Shown here: in pieces, positions 6,182-11,635 of the stretch
Layout: each line of letters starts with the position of its first letter
Position numbering within the stretch: position 1 is the first letter of the stretch
Made by a program: the position numbers and the translations under genes
Assembly (NCBI GenBank): GCA_003585845.1
Contig: NQOP01000002.1
Span: 162,573-174,207, forward strand
Direction of reading: 5' to 3'
DNA from: Bifidobacteriaceae bacterium NR021
GTDB taxonomy: Bacteria; Actinomycetota; Actinomycetes; Actinomycetales; Bifidobacteriaceae
DNA length: 11,635 nt
Notes under the pieces: model-generated
Seen by the model: the letters and a program-made list of their open reading frames with translations, nothing else
Told to the model about the DNA's origin: nothing
Databases searched by the model: none

Positions 6182-6916
6182 TCACAAATCTAATCCAGGA
6201 ATCATATCTGCATTTTCACGAATACTGTCCGCAAGCTTAACAATAGTTTTATCAAGAACACCATATATTTTTTCACTTTTAACTTTTGTAATAGTATTTA
6301 CTAAATCTTGATAAAACTGTTTATCTCCTGTGAAAGATTCCCAAAACTCTTCACCAATTTTTACTGTATATCCTTCATTTTCTATTCGTTTATAGTTTGC
6401 AGATAAATCTTCACGAGAACCATATAAAACACCGACAATACAATCAGTTAATGGATTTACTTGTGTAGATCCATTTGTTTTTGCTAATCTTCCCAAATCT
6501 TTAAAATGGTCACAAATTGTTTTTACATCATCTTTGTTAATAGTTTCAGGTCCTGATTTTAACTGACAGTAAATATGGCGACCAGTTTCGTAATCCTCAT
6601 ATTCAATATCAATTCCAGATGTTGTGGAAGCAAATCCTGAAAGTATTTCAGAACTCAATTTTTGTATAGAAGTTCCAAAAGAAGTAGTAATAGAGGTTCC
6701 AAGTACGCGAGGATAAAGAATAACTTTAGCTACAGATTCAGGCTGCGCATTCCCAAAAGCAAACCGAGCAAGATAAGATACAAGAAATGGATTAAATCTC
6801 AGTGCACGAATATCAACAAGTTTTTCAGTATTTTTTACATGATTTTCAATAATTTGCTTTTCAAAAAATTGAGAAATCTGCATCAAAATACATGCCTTCT
6901 CAGCTTCCGATACCAT
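6182..6916 (-). CDS. Type II restriction endonuclease, PD-(D/E)xK type
   Basis: This 244-residue protein is the downstream partner of the cytosine methyltransferase. It carries TSGIDIEYEDY at 100-109 and then IYCQLKSGPETINKDD from 115, a D-x(14)-QxK arrangement (Asp103, Gln118, Lys120) typical of PD-(D/E)xK nucleases with Gln in place of the usual Glu. The preceding ILYPRVLGTSITTSFG segment and the overall pattern recall, from memory, the PmeII-like family of type II enzymes, which I cannot confirm without a search. The recognition sequence cannot be read from the protein. ATG at 6916 is preferred over the GTG at 6931, because GGGGAG lies 7 bases before the ATG and overlaps the GTG. The gene is visibly AT-rich compared with its neighbours, which fits horizontal acquisition. 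It lies 94 bases after the methyltransferase stop and seems to have its own promoter. Confidence 0.8.
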   Translation of the reverse strand: MVSEAEKACILMQISQFFEKQIIENHVKNTEKLVDIRALRFNPFLVSYLARFAFGNAQPESVAKVILYPRVLGTSITTSFGTSIQKLSSEILSGFASTTSGIDIEYEDYETGRHIYCQLKSGPETINKDDVKTICDHFKDLGRLAKTNGSTQVNPLTDCIVGVLYGSREDLSANYKRIENEGYTVKIGEEFWESFTGDKQFYQDLVNTITKVKSEKIYGVLDKTIVKLADSIRENADMIPGLDL

Positions 6917-6933
6917 AATCAATCTCCCCACAA

Positions 6934-6968
6934 TTTTGTATATAAAATTATCTATATACTTTACAAAA
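6934..6968. promoter_or_regulatory. 35-bp palindrome overlapping the endonuclease promoter
   Basis: The arms begin TTTTGTATATA (6934-6944) and end TATATACTTTACAAAA (6953-6968), forming an imperfect dyad centred near 6951. The proposed -10 of the endonuclease promoter lies at the centre. It may be an operator that delays or limits nuclease expression, possibly bound by the HTH of the methyltransferase, although its arms do not resemble the dyad at 8478-8499. Confidence 0.45.
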
Positions 6969-6975
6969 GCTACAA
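6947..6975 (-). promoter_or_regulatory. Promoter for the restriction endonuclease
   Basis: On the minus strand, TTGTAG (6975-6970) and GATAAT (6952-6947) are separated by 17 bases. The -10 matches five of six consensus bases. Transcription would start near 6940 and leave a leader of about 24 bases carrying GGGGAG. Confidence 0.5.
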
Positions 6976-7010
6976 AATTTACATAAGAATGAAACCTTTA
7001 ACAAGAGAGA

Positions 7011-8453
7011 TTATAGCATAGAAAGCGCCTCAGATTTCACTTCTTCAACCGTAATATTTGTCATATCAAAGGGCTGAATCTCACGGAACGACTCACGATT
7101 TTCACCGCTTAGCATAGAAATAATTCCTCGTCCAACATGATAAGCAAGATTGCAAGGAACAGCATTACCAATTTGCTTATATTTGCTAGCTAAGCTTCCC
7201 TCAAATTGCCAATCATCGGGAAATGACTGTATTCGCGCATACTCTCGCACAGTAAGTGGACGAGTTTCTTGAGGATGACACCTTTCAGTTTGTTTTTGAG
7301 CAGGAGCACAAGTCAGTGTCAAGGACGGCTCTGACCAAGAAAGTCTCCTAGCCATGCCAGTTTTACCACCAGGAAGACTAAAAGACCCCTTCATATAATC
7401 CTTTTGCACAGATAAAGGTAGATCCTTCCAATATCCACCAGCAGGAACTAAATTAAGAACTTTTTTCTTACTTTCGGGATATTTGGCTCCTTCAGATTCC
7501 GGACACTTCCCAATGGCATCCCACAATGTAAGCACATCACTATCTTCTTTAGGGTACAAAATAGGCATATCTAAATCCTTACGAACGCCAATCAACACCA
7601 AACGTTCTCGTTTTTGTGCCACATCAAGAAACTGTGCGCGTAAAATTTTTGCAGCAACTTTGTAACCAATATCATCCAAAATGTGAAGCATAGTCATAAT
7701 AGTCTTACCAGAATCATGAGTAAGAAGACCACGCACATTTTCCATCATAAGTACTTTTGGTTTAATTTGCTGAACTGCACGCGCAAATTCAAAAAACAAA
7801 GTTCCACGGGCATCTTCAAAACCTTTAGACAATCCGGCGTACGAAAACGCTTGGCAAGGAACCCCACCTTGTAGCAAATCAACCTTTCCAAGGTACGCTG
7901 AAAAATCAACGTCATGAACATCTTTTTCAACGATATTCCATTTTGGCTGATTTTTGCGTAAAGTTGCACATGCTGATTTATCCACTTCGTTCAACATTAC
8001 ATGTTTAAATCCAGCGTTATGCATACCAAGCGCAGTACCACCAGCACCAGCAAAAAGCTCTACTGATGTAAAAGATGTTTGTTTACTTTTTAACACAACA
8101 AAACGCGGCTGACTACTATTAGAATGATTTTCACGTCGCTTCTGTAGAGATTGAAGTTCATGCAGTTCAAATACTCTATTGTTATGAGAGTCACGCTTGC
8201 ATCTCAGCAAGCCCAATTTTGCCCAACGACGTATAGTATCTACAGAAACATGCAGTATATGCGATGCTTCCGTGACCGTAACTTCTTTACTTGCACGATT
8301 ATCTTCACTCAATACATTACAGCTTGCACATTGTGAACTATTTTTCATACCCAACTGTTTGAGTGACTGTTTATTTGATTGTTTAAGTTGATTAATATTC
8401 TCTAATTGTGTTGATTCGTAAGTATCAATAACTAATCTACCCCTATATTTCAT
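7011..8453 (-). CDS. DNA (cytosine-5) methyltransferase with N-terminal MerR/excisionase-like HTH
   Basis: This 480-residue modification enzyme of the type II system transfers methyl from S-adenosylmethionine to cytosine C5. The order is a charged leader (1-55), a helix-turn-helix (about 57-105: VTEASHILHVSVDTIRRWAK plus a wing-like RVFELHEL), and the methyltransferase (128-450). Motif I is FAGAGG (134-139). Motif IV GGVPCQ holds catalytic Cys200. Motif VI is ENV (239-241), motif VIII QKRERL (280-285), motif IX REYARIQSFP and motif X QIGNAVP. The target-recognition region between VIII and IX is short (about 340-395). The ATG at 8453 has no ribosome binding site, but a good -10 lies only 11 bases upstream, so a leaderless or nearly leaderless mRNA is likely. 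An alternative ATG at codon 36 also lacks one. It precedes the endonuclease on the same strand, so methylation can be established first. No separate controller gene is visible, and the fused HTH probably does that job. Confidence 0.93.
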   Translation of the reverse strand: MKYRGRLVIDTYESTQLENINQLKQSNKQSLKQLGMKNSSQCASCNVLSEDNRASKEVTVTEASHILHVSVDTIRRWAKLGLLRCKRDSHNNRVFELHELQSLQKRRENHSNSSQPRFVVLKSKQTSFTSVELFAGAGGTALGMHNAGFKHVMLNEVDKSACATLRKNQPKWNIVEKDVHDVDFSAYLGKVDLLQGGVPCQAFSYAGLSKGFEDARGTLFFEFARAVQQIKPKVLMMENVRGLLTHDSGKTIMTMLHILDDIGYKVAAKILRAQFLDVAQKRERLVLIGVRKDLDMPILYPKEDSDVLTLWDAIGKCPESEGAKYPESKKKVLNLVPAGGYWKDLPLSVQKDYMKGSFSLPGGKTGMARRLSWSEPSLTLTCAPAQKQTERCHPQETRPLTVREYARIQSFPDDWQFEGSLASKYKQIGNAVPCNLAYHVGRGIISMLSGENRESFREIQPFDMTNITVEEVKSEALSML

Positions 8454-8464
8454 AAAGCAAGTCT

Positions 8465-8494
8465 ATCATATATTGATAACCTTTGCATAGGCAA
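8465..8494 (-). promoter_or_regulatory. Promoter of the methyltransferase gene
   Basis: On the minus strand, TTGCCT (8494-8489) and TATGAT (8470-8465) are separated by 18 bases. Only 11 bases separate the -10 from the ATG at 8453, so the predicted 5' leader is about 3-5 bases. Confidence 0.6.
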
Positions 8495-8499
8495 GGGTT
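8478..8499. promoter_or_regulatory. 22-bp dyad operator over the methyltransferase promoter
   Basis: AACCTTTGC (8478-8486) and GCAAGGGTT (8491-8499) are inverted repeats with one mismatch and a 4-base centre (ATAG). The dyad covers the -35 and most of the 18-base spacer, the place where MerR-type regulators bind. The encoded methyltransferase carries a MerR/excisionase-like HTH, so autoregulation is the natural inference. Confidence 0.6.
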
Positions 8500-8690
8500 A
8501 CTAATAACACTTTTCAGAACCGCCCATGAAATTAGTCTGTGCTTCCAACCCTGAGCAAGCTCGGCGAATTAAAAAAGCTTCAAGCGCGAAATGCAGCAAC
8601 ACAAACCTGACACACTACGTTAAACACACTAGCCCACACTTTCTGCGTCTTTATTGACGCAGAAAGACCTCGCTTGCGTTGGAAGCACAC
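8500..8690. other. Gene-free region upstream of the methyltransferase, with a long inverted repeat
   Basis: No gene is seen. TGTGCTTCCAAC (8538-8549) is an exact inverse of GTTGGAAGCACA (8678-8689), and GCAAGC (8555-8560) can pair with GCTTGC (8672-8677) inside it. The arms enclose the first copy of the 47-bp direct repeat and a strong 11-bp hairpin, CTTTCTGCGTC (8639-8649) with GACGCAGAAAG (8656-8666) and a 6-base loop. TAGTCTG (8533-8539) matches the left flank of the palindromic element at 8691. Confidence 0.65.
8551..8597. repeat. 47-bp direct repeat, distal copy
   Basis: It matches 8765-8811 with about four differences, including 27 identical bases at the right end. It contains one arm of the tRNA-Ser terminator (AAGCTTCAAG) but the second arm is missing, so this copy cannot form that hairpin. 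It seems to be a partial duplication of the tRNA-terminator-proximal sequence. Confidence 0.8.
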
Positions 8691-8811
8691 TAGTCTGCCC
8701 TGCCTTCGTCAATCGAGACGAAGGCAGACCGAGTTTTCACTGAAAGTGCACTGCACTTTCAGTTCTGAGAAAGCTCGGCAGAATAAAAAAGCTTCAAGCG
8801 CGAAATGCAGC
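8691..8811 (+). repeat. Intergenic multi-hairpin palindromic element, copy 2 (plus orientation)
   Basis: Hairpin A has an 11-bp perfect stem, CTGCCTTCGTC (8700-8710) with GACGAAGGCAG (8717-8727), and loop AATCGA. Hairpin B is a 25-base near-perfect palindrome (8739-8763) with loop CACTG, extended by a CCGAGTTTTC/GAAAGCTCGG stem (8729-8738 and 8769-8778) that has one G-T pair. Then come CTGAGAAAGCTCGG and AGCGCGAAATGCAG. The order of parts and the conserved loop and flank match copy 1 at 1313-1440. An outer TCTG/CAGA pairing is possible but weak here. Confidence 0.75.
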
Positions 8812-8829
8812 TTGAAGCTTATTATTCTG
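8778..8829 (-). terminator. Rho-independent terminator of tRNA-Ser
   Basis: On the minus strand the stem AAGCTTCAAG (8820-8811) pairs with CTTGAAGCTT (8798-8789) around a 12-base loop and runs into TTTTTTATTC. A second outer pairing, ATAA/TTAT with TCTGC, extends it to the last base of the tRNA. It would end the serS-tRNA-Ser transcription region and insulate the restriction system. Confidence 0.8.
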
Positions 8830-8914
8830 CGGATGAGGCGAGATTCGAACTCGCGGTAGGTTTCCCTACAACGGTTTTCAAGACCGTCTCCTTAGACCGC
8901 TCGGACACCCATCC
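8830..8914 (-). tRNA. tRNA-Ser (anticodon UGA)
   Basis: This 85-base class II tRNA has a 7-bp acceptor stem (GGATGGG with CTCATCC, one G-T pair), discriminator G and a D-arm CCGAGCGGTCTAAGG. The anticodon arm ACGGTCTTGAAAACCGT carries UGA, for UCA and related serine codons. A long variable arm follows, then the T-arm GCGAGTTCGAATCTCGC. The CCA end is not encoded. It lies downstream of serS, the gene for its own synthetase, on the same strand, beyond the serS terminator. Confidence 0.96.
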
Positions 8915-9033
8915 ATTTGCGCACGAAAGCAATCAAATTGCCGCTTTCAACGCACAAGTGGTAAGCATATCATCACGTATAGAACGCAACACACAAACGC
9001 AACACTCAACACCCAGATTCAAAAAGCTTATAA

Positions 9034-9068
9034 ACAAAAACAAAGCCCAGGCAATTTCCCGGGCTTTG
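9034..9068 (-). terminator. Rho-independent terminator of serS
   Basis: On the minus strand CAAAGCCCGGG pairs with CCTGGGCTTTG around a loop of about 6 bases (9068-9041), and TTTTTGTTT follows. It lies 55 bases beyond the serS stop. Transcription of tRNA-Ser therefore probably needs read-through or its own promoter in 8915-9035, where I see no convincing -35/-10 pair. Confidence 0.85.
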
Positions 9069-9122
9069 TAGTTAATTAAACGGTTTTTTGAAACAAACAC
9101 CGTGTTTACGCAAGAGCAACAC

Positions 9123-10409
9123 TCACGCTTCCCACTTAGTAGGCTCAATGACTTCCTTGCCACCCATATAAGCTTGCATAGCCTTTGGAATATCAATCGA
9201 ACCATCTTCATGCTGATGATTTTCCAAAATAGCCACAAGCCAGCGAGTAGTAGCCAAAGTGCCGTTAAGCGTACTAACTGGACGAGTTCCGCCATCTTCC
9301 ATGCGTTCGCGCACATTCAAGCGGCGAGCCTGATACTCAGTGCAGTTAGAAGTAGAAGTAAGCTCACGGTAACGACCCTGAGTTGGAACCCAAGCTTCGC
9401 AATCGAACTTACGAGCGGCAGAAGAACCAAGGTCACCTGCAGCAGTATCAATAATGCGGTAAGGCACTTCCACCTTAGCAAGCATTTCCTGCTCCATACC
9501 GAGCAACTTCTGATGCTCAGCGCGAGAATCTTCCTGCTTGCAATAAACGAACATCTCAACCTTATCAAACTGATGCACGCGAATAATACCAGAAGTATCC
9601 TTTCCAGCAGCACCAGCTTCACGACGGTAGCAGCTCGACCAACCGCAATAACGCAAAGCACCATTGCTTAAGTCAAGAATCTCATCCTCGTGCATACCAG
9701 CCAAAGCAACCTCGGAAGTGCCAACCAAATACTGCTCATCTGGCTCGCGCAAACGGTAAATCTCGTCCGCGTGAGAATTCAAGAAGCCAGTTCCGCGCAT
9801 AACTTCCGGACGAACAAGCGTTGGCGTAATCGCAAGCGTAAAACCGTGCTCTTCAGCTTGATCTACAGCCATAGTAAGCATTGCGATTTGCAAGCGAGCC
9901 ACAGCACCGCGCAAGAAGTAGAAGCGAGAGCCTGCAACCTTCACGCCACGACGCATATCAATTCCAGCAACGCCAGTTCCAAGAGTCAAATGATCCTTTG
10001 GCTCAAAACCTTCAGCTGCAAAATCGCGAGGCGTACCAACCTTCTTAACTACAACGTAGTCGTCTTCTCCGCCTTCTGGAGCTTCATCTTCAACGATGTT
10101 AGAAAGCTTCCACATTGCTGTAGTGTAGTCGGCAGTAGCTTTTTCGGATTCAGCCTTGTATTCTGCAACCTTCGAAGCTAATTCTTTAGTTTCTGCAATA
10201 AGCGCAGCCTTTTCCTCCGCGCTAGCTGTTGCAACCTTCTTACCAATAGCTTTTTGTTCGGCGCGAGCTTCTTCAAAAGCCTTAAGAGCATTACGGCGCA
10301 AGTCATCGCTGCGCAATACTTCATCGACGAGCTCAACGGATTCACCACGCTTGCGCTGCGATTCCTTAACTACGTCGGCATGTTCACGAATAAATTGGAT
10401 ATCAAGCAT
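9123..10409 (-). CDS. serS: Seryl-tRNA synthetase
   Basis: This class II aminoacyl-tRNA synthetase charges tRNA-Ser (and the selenocysteine tRNA where present) with serine. It has 428 residues, the normal bacterial length. Residues about 30-100 form the charged, Ala-, Glu- and Lys-rich antiparallel coiled-coil arm that contacts the long variable arm of tRNA-Ser. TSE at 231-233 is the serine-binding loop. [20 protein letters not shown] from 260 is motif 2, and [17 protein letters not shown] from 383 is motif 3, in which the usual GRTLVA-type arginine is kept in TTRW. The ATG at 10409 has AGGAG just upstream with short spacing. The upstream gap shared with the thioredoxin gene is 106 bases and shows no T-box leader. 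Confidence 0.97.
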   Translation of the reverse strand: MLDIQFIREHADVVKESQRKRGESVELVDEVLRSDDLRRNALKAFEEARAEQKAIGKKVATASAEEKAALIAETKELASKVAEYKAESEKATADYTTAMWKLSNIVEDEAPEGGEDDYVVVKKVGTPRDFAAEGFEPKDHLTLGTGVAGIDMRRGVKVAGSRFYFLRGAVARLQIAMLTMAVDQAEEHGFTLAITPTLVRPEVMRGTGFLNSHADEIYRLREPDEQYLVGTSEVALAGMHEDEILDLSNGALRYCGWSSCYRREAGAAGKDTSGIIRVHQFDKVEMFVYCKQEDSRAEHQKLLGMEQEMLAKVEVPYRIIDTAAGDLGSSAARKFDCEAWVPTQGRYRELTSTSNCTEYQARRLNVRERMEDGGTRPVSTLNGTLATTRWLVAILENHQHEDGSIDIPKAMQAYMGGKEVIEPTKWEA

Positions 10410-10477
10410 GACTCCTAGCCTAGTGCCGCAAGACGACAGATAAGCACACTATTGGCAACTTTATGCAAGGCGACACA

Positions 10478-10483
10478 TATAAT
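10478..10483 (+). promoter_or_regulatory. -10 element of the thioredoxin promoter
   Basis: A perfect TATAAT lies 32 bases before the ATG at 10516. No good -35 is found at 17 bases, and TTGGCA lies 20 bases upstream, longer than ideal. The leader then carries GAGGGGG. Confidence 0.5.
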
Positions 10484-10515
10484 AGAGCAAATACGCAAAA
10501 TATCGAGGGGGTAAT

Positions 10516-10857
10516 ATGGCAGCAATACATGCTACTACAGAAAATTTTGAGAAGATTGCTTCAACAAATGAAATAGTTGTTGTCGATTTTTGGGCAACGT
10601 GGTGCGGTCCATGCAGGTCTTTTGGTCCTATTTTTGAGAAGGTCAGCGAAAAATATCCCGAAATTCCTTTCGTAAAAGTTGATATTGACAAAAGCAACGA
10701 GATTGCTACAGCTGCTCAAATCCAAGCTGTTCCAACAGTAATGGTTATTAAGCGCGGCGAAGTTATTTATAGACAAGCTGGAGCATTACTAGCTTCTGAT
10801 TTGGAAGATTTGGTTGAACAAGCTAAATCTTACGAATCTAATGATTCTGAATCCTGA
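10516..10857 (+). CDS. Thioredoxin
   Basis: This 113-residue single-domain protein is a cytosolic disulfide reductase recycled by thioredoxin reductase. The redox-active WCGPC is at 29-33 and the cis-proline Pro73 in AVPTV. VVDFWATWCGPCR and FVKVDIDKS are standard thioredoxin strands. No signal peptide is present. A hydrophilic Ser/Glu/Asp tail (SYESNDSES) follows the last helix. The start is well supported by GAGGGGG four to five bases upstream. It is transcribed alone, divergent from serS. Several thioredoxin paralogues may exist, so I do not assign trxA. Confidence 0.94.
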   Translation: MAAIHATTENFEKIASTNEIVVVDFWATWCGPCRSFGPIFEKVSEKYPEIPFVKVDIDKSNEIATAAQIQAVPTVMVIKRGEVIYRQAGALLASDLEDLVEQAKSYESNDSES

Positions 10858-10871
10858 TTCATAGACTATGC

Positions 10872-10917
10872 CACGAGATATAATACGTGAGGTTTTGCAT
10901 ATACGTTTTGCGCATAC
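10872..10917. repeat. Short palindrome and 13-bp tandem repeat downstream of the thioredoxin gene
   Basis: CACG (10872-10875) and CGTG (10886-10889) flank a TATAAT (10879-10884). GTTTTGCATATAC (10892-10904) and GTTTTGCGCATAC (10905-10917) are adjacent 13-base copies, with a third start GTTTTAACGCG following. They lie upstream of the Rpf-like gene and could be a second promoter with repeated binding sites. Confidence 0.4.
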
Positions 10918-10948
10918 GTTTTAACGCGTGTTTCTAATATTTTATTAG

Positions 10949-10977
10949 TTTACGTTGCTAGCGTTCGCAAGTATAAG
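10949..10977 (+). promoter_or_regulatory. Promoter for the Rpf-like gene
   Basis: TTTACG (10949-10954) and TATAAG (10972-10977) are separated by 17 bases. A TTGC/GCAA inverted pair (10955-10970) fills the spacer. The ATG at 11006 follows with AAGGAGGG upstream. Confidence 0.5.
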
Positions 10978-11005
10978 TAGAGTAATTGCAGAAATAAGGA
11001 GGGTT

Positions 11006-11635
11006 ATGACCAGTCACCGTAAGCATACTGTTACGCTTGGTTCACTCAGTTTACGACAGTGGGCTAAAGTTAGCGCGGTTATTTTAGGCTTCATTGCTTT
11101 GGTGATACTTGGTTTTGCCTCGCGAGATTTTTACGCTTCATCTAAAGGTCACGCTGTTCAGGTTACTTCTTATTCGGCAACCGATTCTTCGCAAGTTTCT
11201 CGTAGCGCTAGCCGTCGCATGTTGCATGATGGCGCAACTTCATATGTTAACGTTGTTATAAATGGTCACCATCGTACTATTTTGGGCAATAATTTCACTG
11301 ACGTAAAATCCGTTCTTGATGCCGGAGATATCACTCTCGAGCCACACGATGTTGTTACTCCATCTCTTACAACTAAAGTTAGCGAATCAACTGTTATTAC
11401 TATTAATCGCGCAGGCGCAAAATTAGAAAATTCCGACGACCCAATCGCGTTTAACGTCGTTAAAAAGGAAACTGCTGCACTTCCAAAAGGTACTGAGAAG
11501 GTGCAAAGTGAAGGCGCTAACGGCGTAATGGAAACGGCAAAAATAGTTACTCGAGCTAAAGGAAAAATAGTTTCTTCTAATATTTTTGCTTCTTATGTTA
11601 AAAAAGCTCCAAAAGATAAGGTTATTCTTGTTGGA
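11006..11635 (+). CDS. Resuscitation-promoting-factor-like exported protein (DUF348 and G5 domains), N-terminal part
   Basis: The first 210 codons are present and the gene runs past the window end. A basic N-terminus (RKH, RQWAK) leads into a hydrophobic segment at about 21-38 (VSAVILGFIALVILGFAS), an uncleaved anchor or signal. Residues 79-134 form a DUF348 (YabE-like) domain, with VNVVINGHHRTIL then DVVTPSLTTKVSESTVITI. A G5 domain follows from about 147, with KKETAALPKGTEKVQSEGANG and later VILVG. DUF348 plus G5 next to a membrane anchor is the layout of actinobacterial RpfB-type proteins, whose C-terminal lysozyme-like domain cleaves peptidoglycan. That domain would lie outside the window, so a different C-terminus is possible. 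The ribosome binding site AAGGAGGG is very strong. Confidence 0.85.
   Translation, partial: MTSHRKHTVTLGSLSLRQWAKVSAVILGFIALVILGFASRDFYASSKGHAVQVTSYSATDSSQVSRSASRRMLHDGATSYVNVVINGHHRTILGNNFTDVKSVLDAGDITLEPHDVVTPSLTTKVSESTVITINRAGAKLENSDDPIAFNVVKKETAALPKGTEKVQSEGANGVMETAKIVTRAKGKIVSSNIFASYVKKAPKDKVILVG

Noticed and set aside
8500..8829. Retron or toxin-antitoxin non-coding RNA
   Set aside because: The hairpins are suggestive, but no reverse transcriptase or small toxin ORF is nearby, and the same element appears at 1313-1440 beside unrelated genes.
8551..8914. Attachment-site duplication at the tRNA-Ser 3' end
   Set aside because: The 47-bp direct repeat does not include any tRNA sequence beyond the terminator arm. 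No copy is found at the far side of the restriction block, and there is no integrase.
9102..9671. Plus-strand open frame of 189 codons opposite serS
   Set aside because: It is an antisense shadow of a well-conserved synthetase gene, with no domain or promoter of its own.
10410..10515. T-box leader for serS
   Set aside because: The gap is only 106 bases, shared with a divergent gene, and lacks a T-box motif or an antiterminator-like structure.

Overview
The window is chromosomal DNA from a low-to-moderate GC actinobacterium. The best fit is the family Bifidobacteriaceae, and Gardnerella is my first guess. This rests on the protein sequences (PcrA/UvrD-type helicase, Xpt, SerRS, a resuscitation-promoting-factor-like protein with DUF348 and G5 domains), on GTG starts with strong GGAGG-type ribosome binding sites, and on GC-poor codon use. 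The genus is an inference from memory, not a search result.

Layout. (1) 1-434, minus strand: the N-terminal part of a UvrD/PcrA helicase with an unusual acidic, repeat-containing N-terminal extension. (2) 624-1205, plus: xpt, xanthine phosphoribosyltransferase, divergent from the helicase. (3) 1206-2041: about 830 bp without a convincing gene. It holds a multi-hairpin palindromic element (1313-1440), an imperfect 36-bp tandem repeat array (about 1682-1835) and an extended -10 promoter (1990-1998). (4) 2042-6030, plus: a three-gene upper mevalonate operon (acetyl-CoA acetyltransferase, class II HMG-CoA reductase mvaA, HMG-CoA synthase mvaS). Together these convert acetyl-CoA to mevalonate, and all expected catalytic residues are visible. 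(5) 6182-8453, minus: a compact AT-rich type II restriction-modification system. A C5-cytosine methyltransferase with a MerR/excisionase-like N-terminal helix-turn-helix is followed by a PD-(D/E)xK endonuclease. The methyltransferase promoter overlaps a 22-bp dyad and appears to drive a nearly leaderless mRNA. The endonuclease seems to have its own promoter inside a 35-bp palindrome. (6) 8454-8829: a gene-free stretch packed with hairpins, including a second copy of the palindromic element and a 47-bp direct repeat derived from the tRNA terminator. (7) 8830-10409, minus: serS followed by tRNA-Ser(UGA), each with a terminator. (8) 10516-10857, plus: a thioredoxin. (9) 11006-11635, plus: the start of an exported Rpf-like protein, cut by the window end.

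The most interesting observations follow. (a) A family of intergenic elements built from two adjacent hairpins occurs twice, about 7.4 kb apart and in opposite orientation. The stem bases differ in a compensatory way while the loop CACTG and the flank CTGARMAAGCTC are kept, so selection on DNA or RNA structure is suggested. (b) The restriction system seems to have no separate controller protein. The dyad at its promoter fits autoregulation by the methyltransferase HTH. (c) Several in-frame short tandem repeats (12 nt in the helicase, 15 nt in the thiolase, 24 nt in the HMG-CoA reductase) and repeats across stop codons suggest that replication slippage has been active in this genome.
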